In this document: positions 10,951 through 22,000 of the stretch, one piece after another
How positions within the stretch are numbered: the first letter of the stretch is position 1
How the letters are laid out: each line of letters opens with the position of its first letter
From: Branchiostoma belcheri
Taxonomy: Eukaryota > Chordata > Leptocardii > Amphioxiformes > Branchiostomatidae
Direction of reading: 5' to 3'
Length of the DNA stretch: 64,000 nt
Assembly (NCBI RefSeq): GCF_001625305.1
Contig: NW_017804021.1
Span: 1,104,016-1,168,015 of the forward strand
The notes under the pieces: generated by a model
The model's database searches: none
Told to the model about the DNA's origin: nothing
The model's input: only the letters and a program-made list of their open reading frames with translations
Translations under genes and position numbers: made by a program

Positions 10951-13900
10951 ATGGACACCCTGTCAGCAGTCTGCCTTTCAATACTCTTCTTGGCTGTACC
11001 CGTCAGTGGAGGTATGTTATAAATACTTCCCACACATTTTGATATCGTCCCCCGCCCTCAGTATGTTTGCTCGTTGTCTAAAGTTATGATATTGTAGGTG
11101 GTGATTAGGTACGGGACGTCCGGACAGTGTCAAACAAAACAGGTCCGTTATAAGATCCTCTATATAACAACAGTGAAGAAATTAAACGAATACTAAGTCT
11201 TGTCTTCGAATGCGTCGGATGTCTAAAGTGTGCATATCTGGGAAATTATATACCATTGCTGAACTAGTAGATCTCTTACATTCAGCAGGCGTTTGTAAAG
11301 TTGGCGGCATTATATGATTGGTGGCGGTATTATGGTAGGGGATGTTACAGTAAGTCAGCAATTCTTGTTTTCTTCGAGTCACAGACTGTCCAATACTGGG
11401 CTACACCGATTTCAATGGAGTTTGCTACAAAGACTTTCCTGATCGGACGACATACGTGGGAGCCTTACAGAGGTGTGCGGCAGACGGGGCAATGTTGGCC
11501 ATGCCAAAGGACAGCGAGGCCAACGCTTTTATCTCCGATTTCATAACCGAGGGGGACATCGCTGGAGGACGCTGGATCGGCGTAACTGACGCCTTTGTCG
11601 AAGGTGAATGGGTATTTCAGGACGGCAGTACTTTGGCGTCAGCCGGTTATACCAATTGGAAGGACGGTGAACCGAACGATTCTTCCGGCGGGGAAGACTG
11701 TGTCCAGATGTTGGACAACTCCGAATGGAATGATCTTGGGTGTGGCGACGACATGAGATTCGTCTGTCAGCTAGGTATGTCATGAAGTATAATTACGTAC
11801 ACAACTTTATGCTAAGTGCATTTAGCCTCAATGGTGCATCATTAAGCGATAAACGTTGTCATTTTCATCATAACGGATACTTACAAGAGTTTGTAAGGTG
11901 AGTGTCAAGTACTGGGTGTCATCATTCTTTTGTTGTTTCGCCGGGTTCTCAATTACAAAATTATGTACACGTATTGGCTAATGTGGTGGCACCAGTCCTT
12001 TTCCAATATACATGTATTATGTAGCCACCGTACTTAGTTTTTGTAGCCTGGTGTCCAGTCCACCACGATTTAGGCCTGGGTTTTTTTTCGGGCTTGTAGT
12101 CGGGGTGAGTTAATCCACTCCTGCCGTGCGAAACTCCCGCCGGGCAGCCTAGTTGAGCTGGGCGGCGGAGACCTAGCTACTACAGACCCGAAGAGAGCCC
12201 GTCCAAACCGCGGTAGACTAGGCTACCGTATTTGACAAACTCTCGGGGACATGGGATGTAAAATTGAAAGCAGAGAAAAAACACACCTCGCTTTAGCTAA
12301 GAAACATCGTTCGAATCTATCTAATATTAATACACGGATGATGTAGCCACGTCCACTTTCGACAAAACGTATTTGTAACACGCCCGAAACATGCATGACA
12401 AGAAAATCGATCGACCAACGAGTCTGCAAGGTCAAACCCACATGTTCGGCAGTACTGTACTACGCCCTGTGCTTTCTCAATCATTGTGCGATGAGGGAAA
12501 AATCTCTAGCGATTTTGTCCTCCTCGCCAGTGATTTTGCCCCCCCCCCACACACACCTCGCACCCTTTTAAAATCTCGCCCCCCCTACACACAATCAGTT
12601 ATTTCCTCGAAAACTTCCATTTTAGCATGTCTAAGTACATAAATTTGTTAAAAAATTCTAATCATAGTACTTCGTTTTATTCTGTGAATTACGTTGTACG
12701 TATACACTCTCTATTATTTTAGCAATGAAACTTTAAACATATATCAGCTGAAATCCTGGTTTGTTGAGATGCCTATGCTGTTGAGCATAGCAACAGGGAA
12801 TACTTCAATTTAACCAAGGAGGTCCCTTTCTTGCTTCAACCGAACCCGTAATAATATCGTTAGAATTGTCAATCAAATTTACGTACCTGCCATACATGTA
12901 CGTACCTGTGGTACGGTGTAAAAAAGTAGACTAAGGCCACGTTGATTTGATTATATGGATGACATCCGCGCGTGCATGAAGTTTCGTCCGTTTGCAAAAA
13001 AAGTTGTTGACCATACTGTAAATCGTATAAAATGAGCGAATATATGAGGGGGGGGGCGAAATCGCTGGCGATCTCATCCCACGCGAGAGGCCGAAATCGC
13101 AGGGGGTCGAGATCGCTGTGACACCGGCCGTTTAATATGGGGCCACGTCAAATATGATAGGGTGGACTCTCGGCGAAAAGAACGCCCGAATCTGGCGAGT
13201 TTTAGATTTGTCGGCCTTCCTGTGATTGAAATATTCGTCGACTGTGTGACGCCGGTTTAAAGACATTATGTTTGGTCAAGGACGTTCTAATTGTAGAATG
13301 TCCTTTATTTGGTTAACGAGTCCGTTTTTTTTAATTCCAGATGCAACTCAGCAAACTACTCAGGTACCCACGACAACTACTACTCGGTACACTACGGACC
13401 AGACGACACAACGGCCAACCCTCCCAGGAACAACTACCAGTCGGACAACACAACGGCCAACGCTTCCAGGAACTACTACTTCTCAGAACACCACTAACCA
13501 GGGAGCACAACGGACAACTCTTCCAGGAACAACTGTTTCTCGGAACACCATTAACCAGACGACACGACGTCCAACTCTTCCAGGAACAACCATTGTTTCT
13601 CAGCAGGCCACTAACCAGACGACAACGCCAGCAGGTATATATGAGTGACACTGTTTTCATATCATCATTTGATTCTTTCGTTAGCTGTATGAACTATAAA
13701 GTATAAGTTTGCACCTTCTTCCATACATTTTGATTATGACAGTATTTGTGGCCTCCTGTTCTTTCCCAACAATTGTCAGAAGTGCAAATTGTATCGTTAT
13801 TCTGCAGGAGGGGAGGCTTTTAAAGCTACCGGTTCGGTTTACAACACCACGTGGCCGCTGAACCTCGCCCTGTTCTGTGTAGGCTGTGCTGTAGGAGTGG

Positions 13901-13974
13901 GAAGCGTGCTGCTGTACATCTATGGCAAGAGACGCCAAAGAAGCCGACAAGTGACTCAAGATCTGCAGGATTGA
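10951..13974 (+). CDS. Membrane-anchored C-type lectin with mucin-like stalk, copy 1
   Basis: Four phase-1 exons join in frame: 10951-11011, 11385-11774, 13341-13634 and 13808-13974 (303 residues). Exon 1 is a signal peptide (MDTLSAVCLSILFLAVPVSG). Exon 2 is one C-type lectin domain with WIGVTD, the EPN triad of mannose-type calcium sites, WND, and the conserved terminal Cys (RFVCQL). Exon 3 is a Thr/Pro-rich stalk with four LPGT-type units, expected to be O-glycosylated. Exon 4 has a hydrophobic segment (LALFCVGCAVGVGSVLLYIY) then KRRQRSR and a short basic tail, giving type I topology. The tail has no clear signalling motif. It would act at the cell surface in calcium-dependent sugar recognition. 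Acceptors and donors are canonical. The paralogue at 15639 has the same exon plan. Ligand and role are inferred from the domain only. Confidence 0.85.
12065..13160. other. Extra ~1 kb in intron 2 of lectin gene 1
   Basis: Up to 'tagcctggtgtccagtc' and a few bases beyond, intron 2 matches that of the paralogue (16726 onward). The paralogue then continues directly, whereas here about 1 kb of unrelated sequence follows. It includes a GC-rich block with 'cggtagactaggctacc', a C-run near 12541, a G-run near 13050, and a MITE-like segment at 12935-13035. It is most simply a transposon-derived insertion or a deletion from the other copy. Confidence 0.5.
12935..13035 (+). mobile_element. MITE-like segment, family shared with 34654-34970
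   Basis: It begins 'ggccacgttgatttgatta', continues 'tatggatgacat', then 'ttcgtccgttt', 'accatactgtaaatcg' and 'aaaatgagcgaatatatg'. The same ordered blocks occur at 34654-34755. Only the left part is recognised here. Confidence 0.55.
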
Positions 13975-14315
13975 GACGAAGTATAAAGCAAATGTGATAG
14001 AACGTTTGAGAACGTGAACAAAGCAAGAAGAATGTTTCAGTTTTGGTTATGACAGTAGTTTACACTGGAAATAGACACCCAATATGCATTCTGTACGCCT
14101 GCATTGTATTGCATTCTATACATTTTTGTTCAGTAACGGTTGATTACTGTATGTCAATCTGTACATCTGTTTGTGTGTTCCCTCGGGGATCTGTTTGTAA
14201 GTTCAAACGTATAACTCAGATGGAGGATTTGTATAAAATTAAATGTGTGGTTAGCTATGGACTTCATAATGAAACATGGCGATTTAGTAGCATTGTCAGG
14301 TACTGGTGTGCGTTT

Positions 14316-14416
14316 GTGTGTGCGCGCGCGCGCGCGTGTGTGTATGTGTGTGTGTGTCTGTGCATGTGTGTGTGTGTATGCGTGTGTGTGTGTGTGTGCA
14401 TGCGTGTGTGTTTGCG

Positions 14417-14469
<53 letters not shown>

Positions 14470-14505
14470 CTGTGCGCGCGTGTGAGTGTGTAAGTGCGCG
14501 CTGGA
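14316..14505 (+). repeat. (GT)n microsatellite with CG interruptions
   Basis: About 190 bases of nearly pure GT/TG dinucleotides, with a short (CG)n block near 14323. Open frames of Val/Cys on + and His/Thr on - across it are artefacts of the repeat. Confidence 0.95.
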
Positions 14506-15077
14506 GCGTGTGTTTGTATTTTAGCGTGTTTTCATTTTGTCGGCACGATGTATACCTTACACCACTCCGCACCTCACAGAGGTTTGTGTCATAAGGATCC
14601 CGGACTTGTGTTTATCCTGTATTTTCTTCTGGTGTGTTTTAAGCCCATACGGACTGGGCGCATAAAGCACAACTCCTTACCTTCGCCAGGAAGGTTATGC
14701 TTTCAGCAGTGTCTGCCGTTTGTCTGTCCGTCTGTTTGTCTGTCTGTGAACAGCATAACTTGGTGGGTGGGTGGGTCTTGATGAGACCTAGAAATGTAGA
14801 TATGTAGATTTTGAGCCCCGTGGCGGCTTTTGTTGGTACTGCAGCAGAACTTCCTGTTTTGAAATCTCATGATCTGGACACGCTAGGGTCACGAATTATG
14901 CATAGTAGATATAGCTCTTGGGCTAGAAAATAAGTGACATGAGTTTGGGCCCCCTAGCAACTTGTTCTAGAACTGTAGGAGCGTTTGTTGAAAAATTTTC
15001 GAAGAAGGATAACTCGAGATTCGGTTGACAGATTGTCGTGATTATTTTGTCGTGAGAACAGGCTAAAATCAATGCGC

Positions 15078-15112
15078 GCGCGGATGTCATCCATATAATT
15101 AAGTCGGTGTGG
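15078..15112 (-). mobile_element. MITE terminal inverted repeat, solo end
   Basis: 'ggatgtcatccatataatta' followed by 'agtcggtgtggcc' is the reverse complement of the terminal repeat at 12935 and matches the right end of the element at 34937-34968. No matching second end was found nearby apart from the one in intron 2 of lectin gene 1. Confidence 0.45.
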
Positions 15113-15638
15113 CCTGACAGGAAGCGGAATTTCTTGTTTTTTTTTTAGAGAACAGGTCAAACTCAATGTGCGCGCCGACGCCACCATAAATATTGGCGTA
15201 TGTACGATAACAAGGCGGTTTGAGGTTGACATGACAACTTAACGCCAAACACTGATGACATCGCTCTTAACATCGCTGACGAAATTGTATCTTCCCCAAG
15301 TCCCTACTGCAGTCAAAGTAGCCACTTCGAGTATACAATGCCCCTATTTCGACGTCTTTTTAAGGACCATAATACTACTCTCTCTTCTATATAGGACTGT
15401 AATAAGAGTTTGAAAACCGCATATCTAGCGTAATTTGAGGTCAAGGACATTTTCAAATAGCACTTACGGATGACCTTCGGTTCCTAATAGGCCTTTGACT
15501 CCTTCCCGATCACCAACTATAAGGTTACCTCATTTCTCACACCTTTCAATCAGGCGTGATGTTACTCAGTGTTTACGTGAGTGCCAGCGCTTCTAATTAC
15601 TTGGCAACGTCTTCACTACTACAACACACACAGCAGCT

Positions 15639-17713
15639 ATGGACACCCTACTGTCAGCAGTCTGCCTTTCAATCCTCTTCTTGGCTGTACCCGTCAGTGG
15701 AGGTATGTTATCTTACTTCCCAGACATTTTGATATTGTCCCCCGCACTCAGTACGTGTGCTCGTTGTCTGAAGTTATGATATTGCAGGTTTTAGTGGTGA
15801 TGAGGTACAGGACAGTGTCAAACAAAATAGGTCCATAATAAGATCCTCTATATAACAACAGTGACGAAACGAATACTAGTCGTTGTCTTCGAATCCATCG
15901 GATGTCTACATGTGCATACCTGGGAAATTATAAACCGTTGCTGCACTAGTAGATCTCTTTAAATTCAGCGTTTAAAGTTGACGGTATTTCAGGATTAGTG
16001 GCGGTATTATGGTAGGGGATATATGTTACAGTAAGTCAGCAATTCTTGTTTTCTTCGATTCACAGACTGTTCAATACCGGGCTACACCGATTTCAATGAA
16101 GTTTGCTACAAAGAGTTCGCTGATCAGACGTCATACTTGGGAGCCTTACAGAGGTGTGCGGCAGACGGGGCGATGCTGGCCATGCCAAAGGACAGCGAGA
16201 TCAACACTTTTATCTCCAATTTGATAACCGGGGGAGACCGCTGGATCGGCTTAACTGACGCCTTCACCGAAGGCGAATGGTTTTATCAGGACGGCAGTGC
16301 TTTGGCTTATTCCAACTGGAACCACCTTGAACCAAACAATGCTCAGACGTCCGACGGAGAAACCGAAAACTGTGCCCTGATGGTGGACAGCTCCAACTGG
16401 AATGATTATCCGTGTAGCTGGGACGTCGGATTCGTCTGTCAGCTAGGTATGAAGTATAATTACGTACACAACTTTATGATGCGTGCATGTAGCCTCAATG
16501 GGGCATTAATATATATGCTATAAACGTCGTTGTCATTGTCATCATAACGGATACTTACAGGAGTTTGTAAGGTGAGTGTCAAATACTGTGTGTCATCATT
16601 CTTTTGTTGTTTCGCCGGACTCTCAATTACAAAATTAATGTACATGTAAATTACAGTAATGGCTAATGTGGTGGCACCAGTCCTTTTCCAATATATTATG
16701 TAGCCACCGTACTTAGATTTTGTAGCCTGGTGTCCAGTCTATCACGATTTAGTCAAAATATTGTAATTTGAGTTTGGAAAACCATAACTTAAACTGTTAA
16801 TTACGACCTTATTTCCATATACAATGAGACAAATCCCCACAATAACAATTTTACATAAACTTTACATATTTCATGGAGGTATGAGATCTCCGAATTCTTG
16901 TTAGATTTGTCGACCTTCCTGTGATCGAGAAATTCGTCGCCTGTGTGACGCCGGTTTAGAGTAGACATGATGTTTGGATGACGTGTCCGTTTTTTTAAAT
17001 TCCAGATGCAACTCAGCAAACTACTCAGGTACCCACGACAACTACTACTCGGCACACTACGGACCAAACGACACAACGGACAACCCTCCCAGGAACAACT
17101 ACCAGTCGGACAACACAACGGCCAACGCTTCCAGGAACAGAACCAACTAACCAGGGAACACAGCGGCCAACTCTTCCAGGAACAACTCAGAACACCACTA
17201 ACCATGGAACACAACGGTCAACTCTTCCAGGAACAACTGGTTCTCAGAACACCACTGACCAGGGAACACAACAGTCAACTCTTCCAGGAACACCTGTTTC
17301 TCGGAACACCATTAACCAGACGACACAGCGGCCAACTCTTCCACGAACAACCATTGTTTCTCAGCAGGCCACTAACCAGACGACAAGGCCAGCAGGTATA
17401 TATGAGTGACACTTTCTTCATATCATCATTCTTTCATTATTTGTATGAACTATACGTTTGCACCTTCTTCCATACAAGTTTATGTTGATACAGTATTTGT
17501 GGCCTCTTGTTCTTTGCCAACAATTGTCAGAAGTGCAAATTGTATCGTTATTCTGCAGAAGGGGAGGCTTCTAAAGTTTACAACACCACGTGGCCGCTGA
17601 ACCTCGCCCTGTTCTGTGTAGGCTGTGCTGTAGGCGTGGGAAGCGTGCTGCTGTACATCTATGGCAAGAGACGCCAAAGAAGCCGACAAGTGACTCAAGA
17701 TCTGCAGGATTGA
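15639..17713 (+). CDS. Membrane-anchored C-type lectin with mucin-like stalk, copy 2
   Basis: Exons 15639-15702, 16066-16446, 17006-17395 and 17559-17713 join in frame with phase-1 introns throughout (329 residues). The signal peptide matches copy 1 with one extra Leu. The lectin domain keeps WIGLTD, the EPN sugar-binding triad, WND and the terminal FVCQL, but is shortened in the loop before WIG and rebuilt around the calcium site (HLEPNNAQTSDGE). The Thr/Pro stalk has six LPGT/LPRT units against four in copy 1. The last 44 residues (YNTTW to the stop) are identical in the two proteins and hold the membrane helix and basic tail. In exon 3, a +1 frame is open through the whole repeat but is not the spliced frame. 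The pattern suggests a diversified binding domain on a conserved anchor. Confidence 0.85.
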
Positions 17714-18203
17714 GACGAAGTATAAAGCAAATGTGATAGAACGTTTGAGAACGTGAACAAAGCAAGAAGAATGTTTCAGTTTTGGTTATGACAGTAGTTT
17801 ACACTGGAAATAGACATCCAATATGTATTCTGTACGCCTGCATTGTATTGTATCATTCTATGTGTTGGTTGATGATGTCTGTGCCTCTCTGTTTTCGTGA
17901 TTTATGTTCATGTCATGTATGATATATGTAGAAGCCCCTCCTCCCACCGGGGTACCGTAGCAGTGTTTTTGTGTTTGCACGTGTAACTCACGATCCTTTT
18001 GGTGGATTTGTTATTTGACATGATGTTTGATATTTGATGTGCTGCAAGCTATTGATGTCGGGATGAAAAAATTATTATTATTTGGAGCATTTAGCTGTGT
18101 TTTGAGGTGACACCCCCGTGCTCAAAGTGGTGTGGCATCGTCCATAGTCATGATACAGAACCAGTGTTGCCTTGACCAAAGGGTGTGTACCCTTCTTGCT
18201 TGC

Positions 18204-18206
<3 letters not shown>

Positions 18207-18246
<40 letters not shown>
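18207..18246 (+). repeat. (TG)n microsatellite
   Basis: About 20 uninterrupted TG units downstream of lectin gene 2. This matches the position of the longer tract after gene 1, so the tract probably predates the duplication. Confidence 0.95.
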
Positions 18247-18247
<1 letters not shown>

Positions 18248-18379
18248 CATTTTACGGGAAGATATATCTTAGCCCGCTCCGCAAACTTGTTTAAAACTTT
18301 GCTGCGGTTTCTATCCTAAAGACTCATATTTGCTCTGTATTTCAGCTCTGTCTTATAAGCCCATACGGGCTGGGCGCAT

Positions 18380-19029
18380 AAAGCGCAAGGAACATAAACA
18401 AATAAAGCTTCATTCATTCATTTATGCAATCATTCATTCATTACTTTTGGATAGTGTACAGATAGAACCAGGGAGATGTGCTTTTGCAAAAATATGCCGC
18501 ACTAGACTAGAATTCAGGGATCCCATACCTCCGCCAAAAATTTTTACCTATCATTTATACAATTAATATCTAGGCATTATTTGTATTTCTAATACTTTTG
18601 ACTCGCTGAGGTATATGAGCCATGACTAGAAGGCTTATATCATTGAGTGTAGGATTTTCTCATTAGCGGCAATGTTAGAAAATACCAGGTCCTGTACTGT
18701 TACTGAGTTCATTCCTTAAGCTATCACACACTACCCACTGTCCAAATGAGTCTCAAACTTTTATCACTTCCTTGTCAACCCAATAGCTATCTACCACATC
18801 AATTTAGTTACCGCCCTCCTTAGGGATGTCTTGGCTATCAGACTAATGGCTGACATTAAAATGAAAATCATCTCCTAAAATACGAAAACATCGATGACTA
18901 TGTCAAATGGTTAAGAAAAATTGGAAGGTGTTCTCTGCGGCAAACCTGCTATAATATCGTCACCCTTTCTAAACAGTTATTTAGTTTTATGGTCCCTTAT
19001 AGGACGCCGAGGGTATCGTAGAGAGTTAG
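18380..19029. other. Intergenic spacer
   Basis: I see no gene between the lectin duplication and the stop codon of the prolyl hydroxylase gene at 19030. The right part may be that gene's 3' UTR. A 'cattcattcatt' repeat lies near 18411-18443. Confidence 0.5.
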
Positions 19030-22000
19030 TCACTCGTTCGGGTTGAGGCCGCATTTTCTTCGGAACTCATTTCCGCCTTCGTGTATCCATTTGTTGGCAA
19101 CTGAAACGGAAAGAAATATGCTTATAACTAGAGCTGGCCTCTGCTACGAAAACGAAGTCTTCAAGATTTACCCAACGTGAATCTCTTCACAACACGTGAG
19201 GTTGGCACATTCCGTGCATATCACGTCAAATGGAGTTGCCACGCTTGCGCATTTCCTGGGGCCACTCGAATGAATATGGATAATGACCTAGGCCTAGATG
19301 TTTTGTACATGTTTCTGTACTTGTATATGGTTGTTATATGTATTGTTACATGTTATATGTAATGTATATTTTGCAGTGCTATCATACTAAAAGATGGGCC
19401 ACCTGGGTAAATAAAACAAATAAACAAACAAACATACTCCATTTGGACCCGATGACGACGGGACACCCTGCATGTAGGCTGTTCTCGTCGCCCCTTCCCG
19501 ACCGAAGAAGATCCATAAACAACAATCCGGCATTCTAAAAAAAAAAAGCAAGGTGGCCTCGTGGTCAGGGTTGTTGATTTGATGTTCTAAGTCACGGTCT
19601 TTTGATTTAATCAAACATTTACCATAAAACATGGTGACAGCAAACTCAAGTTTTTTAAACTTATTTTTATACCGCCACCAACGTAGAGAACAAACAAATG
19701 AACGGACGATAGACATGCTCATTTTCACCTGAGTTAAGTCGTCTAAAAAGTGCCTTTCCCAAGGGCACAAGATCGGGGGCATGACAGGATTCGAACTCGG
19801 GACCTCTTTGCCATGACTTGTTATAACCTGCTAGTAATGACTACTGATAAAGTAATCTCCAAACAGATTCTCGGAGGTAAGCGGATTCTATATTGACCGC
19901 CTGCAACCAGTGCCCGCCCGTAGAGGCAAATTGGGTGGCCGATTTGATGATCCCCTGTCCCCAAATGAATCTGCTAGGGGATTACTCATAAAACACTATT
20001 TTTTTTATTGTAAATACTTAAAAAAAACTCTCTATGCGAGGAAGTTTAAACTATGTTAATTGTGTGTATAGAGATATATTGTAATGAAGAATCAATGTTT
20101 TTATTTTTAGGCTTACTGGTTGTATGGACATGTCCCATCACTGTGTAACCATGTATATCGTTAGTATTGTAATGTAACAATGTCTATAGATAGTTGTTCT
20201 TTGTATTCTTGTCTGTTCGAACAGGTGGCAATCCCTGCTCAAGGGAGGGACTAGAACCAACAAGAATACATATAACAACGGAAAGATCTCAATACTATTT
20301 ACAGACATTGTTACATTACAACACTAACAAATTGAATATACATTGTTACAACTGTATCCCTACAAGGTTTGCCGTCTATAATAGCCCCATGTTGGTTGGA
20401 CAGCTCAGCTGTGTCTTCAATCCAACAAATAAAGACTGACCTTCACGACTGGAACCGTAACATTGACGACTGGGAAAACGGTGGCTCCTCCAGCCGTGAC
20501 GCCGTTCAGCTTGATACCGAGAAAAAGTACAAAGTCATAAACTGGGTGTTCATTTATTTATCTATTTATTTATTTCAAACTGGGCAGCTGGGCCAGTATT
20601 CGTAAGTCAACGATTAATTATACACACAGGGATAACAGGTAACGTTACATAGATTACAATAATTTCTAATTAAACCAGCTGACAGTTGTAAAGTTGATAT
20701 CACACCCCTATACAAAAGACACCAAGGTTCTGTAAATTAATGAAAATAAATCTATACTACGTAACTATGTGATTACGTTGAGGTCAGAGGCAAGGTTAGA
20801 CAACAGGTTGTTCATGTAGCTAATAAACTGGGTGATATCATATATTCAAATTTGTGCGTAAAACATAAGTTATGTAGGTATTATTTCTCAATTATCTTGG
20901 AAGTCTGTGTGTAAAATATTAATGACTTAAGTTGCCATTAAGTAAGTTATAGTGAAAATGCTAGAGATTTCGCCCGTGCACACCGACCTCGACTGGAACG
21001 TCTGTTACCCGAACTGTGCTTATAAACAATACAGTGTTATACTCACATACAACAGGAAAGTTGCCATTCTGTTGCCCAATATCGTCCCCCACATTTTCTC
21101 CTCGGCCTGAAAAATGATTAGGTGTAAGTTGTTTATCACAGGTGATGCAAGATGTAGGAGCCTAAAGCCAACAATACTTTCAACATGATTGTGATAATTT
21201 TCAACAATACTATCACCTACAGTATTACCAGTAAAACTTATAAATACAGGTACTTACGGTCATGTAGTCATGATGAGGCTCGTACTGCCCTCCTAGTCCA
21301 TAATTCAGCACCTGTAACGTTTGAAAGGACAGTTTCATCTGCTTTTAGAAAGAGATAACACTGATATTCTATATACATCATTAATTTTGGTAATTTCGAA
21401 GCAACACCACTCACTTCAGTTTTGGTATGCTGATTCAGAGGATTCCCTATCTGCACTGTGGTATATTGTAATCAATTCAATAATCATGCGAAGAACCCGA
21501 AAACTGGTGAGTCTGAGTCAGTGTATTTTTTAAAACTTATTTTCCCAGTTCAGTGCTTACAGATGGTCTTTTTGTCTTGCACTCAATTCGCGTTACTGGA
21601 ACAGCATCTCTTCCCCCGAAGTCTGAAACACCAATGCTCGAGACAAGCTTCACTTGTACTGGGAATGAGGAAGAACTGACCCAATAGGAGAAACATGGGT
21701 TTGGTTACAAAGGATGCCCGGGAACATTCTCTATCCCAATCAGGCTGGAAAGTTTTGGGTTTCTTTAAACACAATTTAGAAGCATGTTGTTCTGGAGGAA
21801 GAACCCGGTTTAATATGTATTTATGTTTACCGAAGGAAAACATACTATTTTTGCTATGTTTTTCTCTTCTTCTTCTTCTCGAAACAATGACCTCTGACCT
21901 GACTGAACTAGACTGTCGCTCACCATGGTAACTGGTGTTGGGGAACATAATGTTGCAATCTTATAGTATTGGAGGGATTTAGACTCCTGTCACCATATAT

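Larger units (their letters stand above)
10636..14650 (+). repeat. Tandem gene duplication, unit 1
   Basis: This segment, with its copy at 15233-18375, shares promoter sequence ('tatcttccccaagtccctac' in both), all four lectin exons, 3' UTR and a trailing 'agcccatacggactgggcgc' motif. Unit 1 carries about 1 kb extra in intron 2 (about 12065-13160). Confidence 0.85.
15233..18375 (+). repeat. Tandem gene duplication, unit 2
   Basis: This is the counterpart of 10636-14650. Exon 4 and ~100 bp of 3' UTR are almost identical to unit 1, while exon 2 differs considerably. Intron 2 is 559 bp against 1,566 bp in unit 1. Confidence 0.85.

Noticed and set aside
14043-14594. Open frames of 80-180 residues on both strands rich in Val/Cys or His/Thr
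   Set aside because: They are translations of the (GT)n tract and show no coding signature outside it.
17006-17488. 160-residue Gln/Arg-rich frame across the stalk exon of lectin gene 2
   Set aside because: Wrong register: the spliced phase gives the Thr/Pro mucin-like frame shared with the paralogue.
20205-20260. GTTCGAACAGG stretch resembling a tRNA T-arm
   Set aside because: No acceptor stem or anticodon arm could be laid out; it is the centre of a foldback element.
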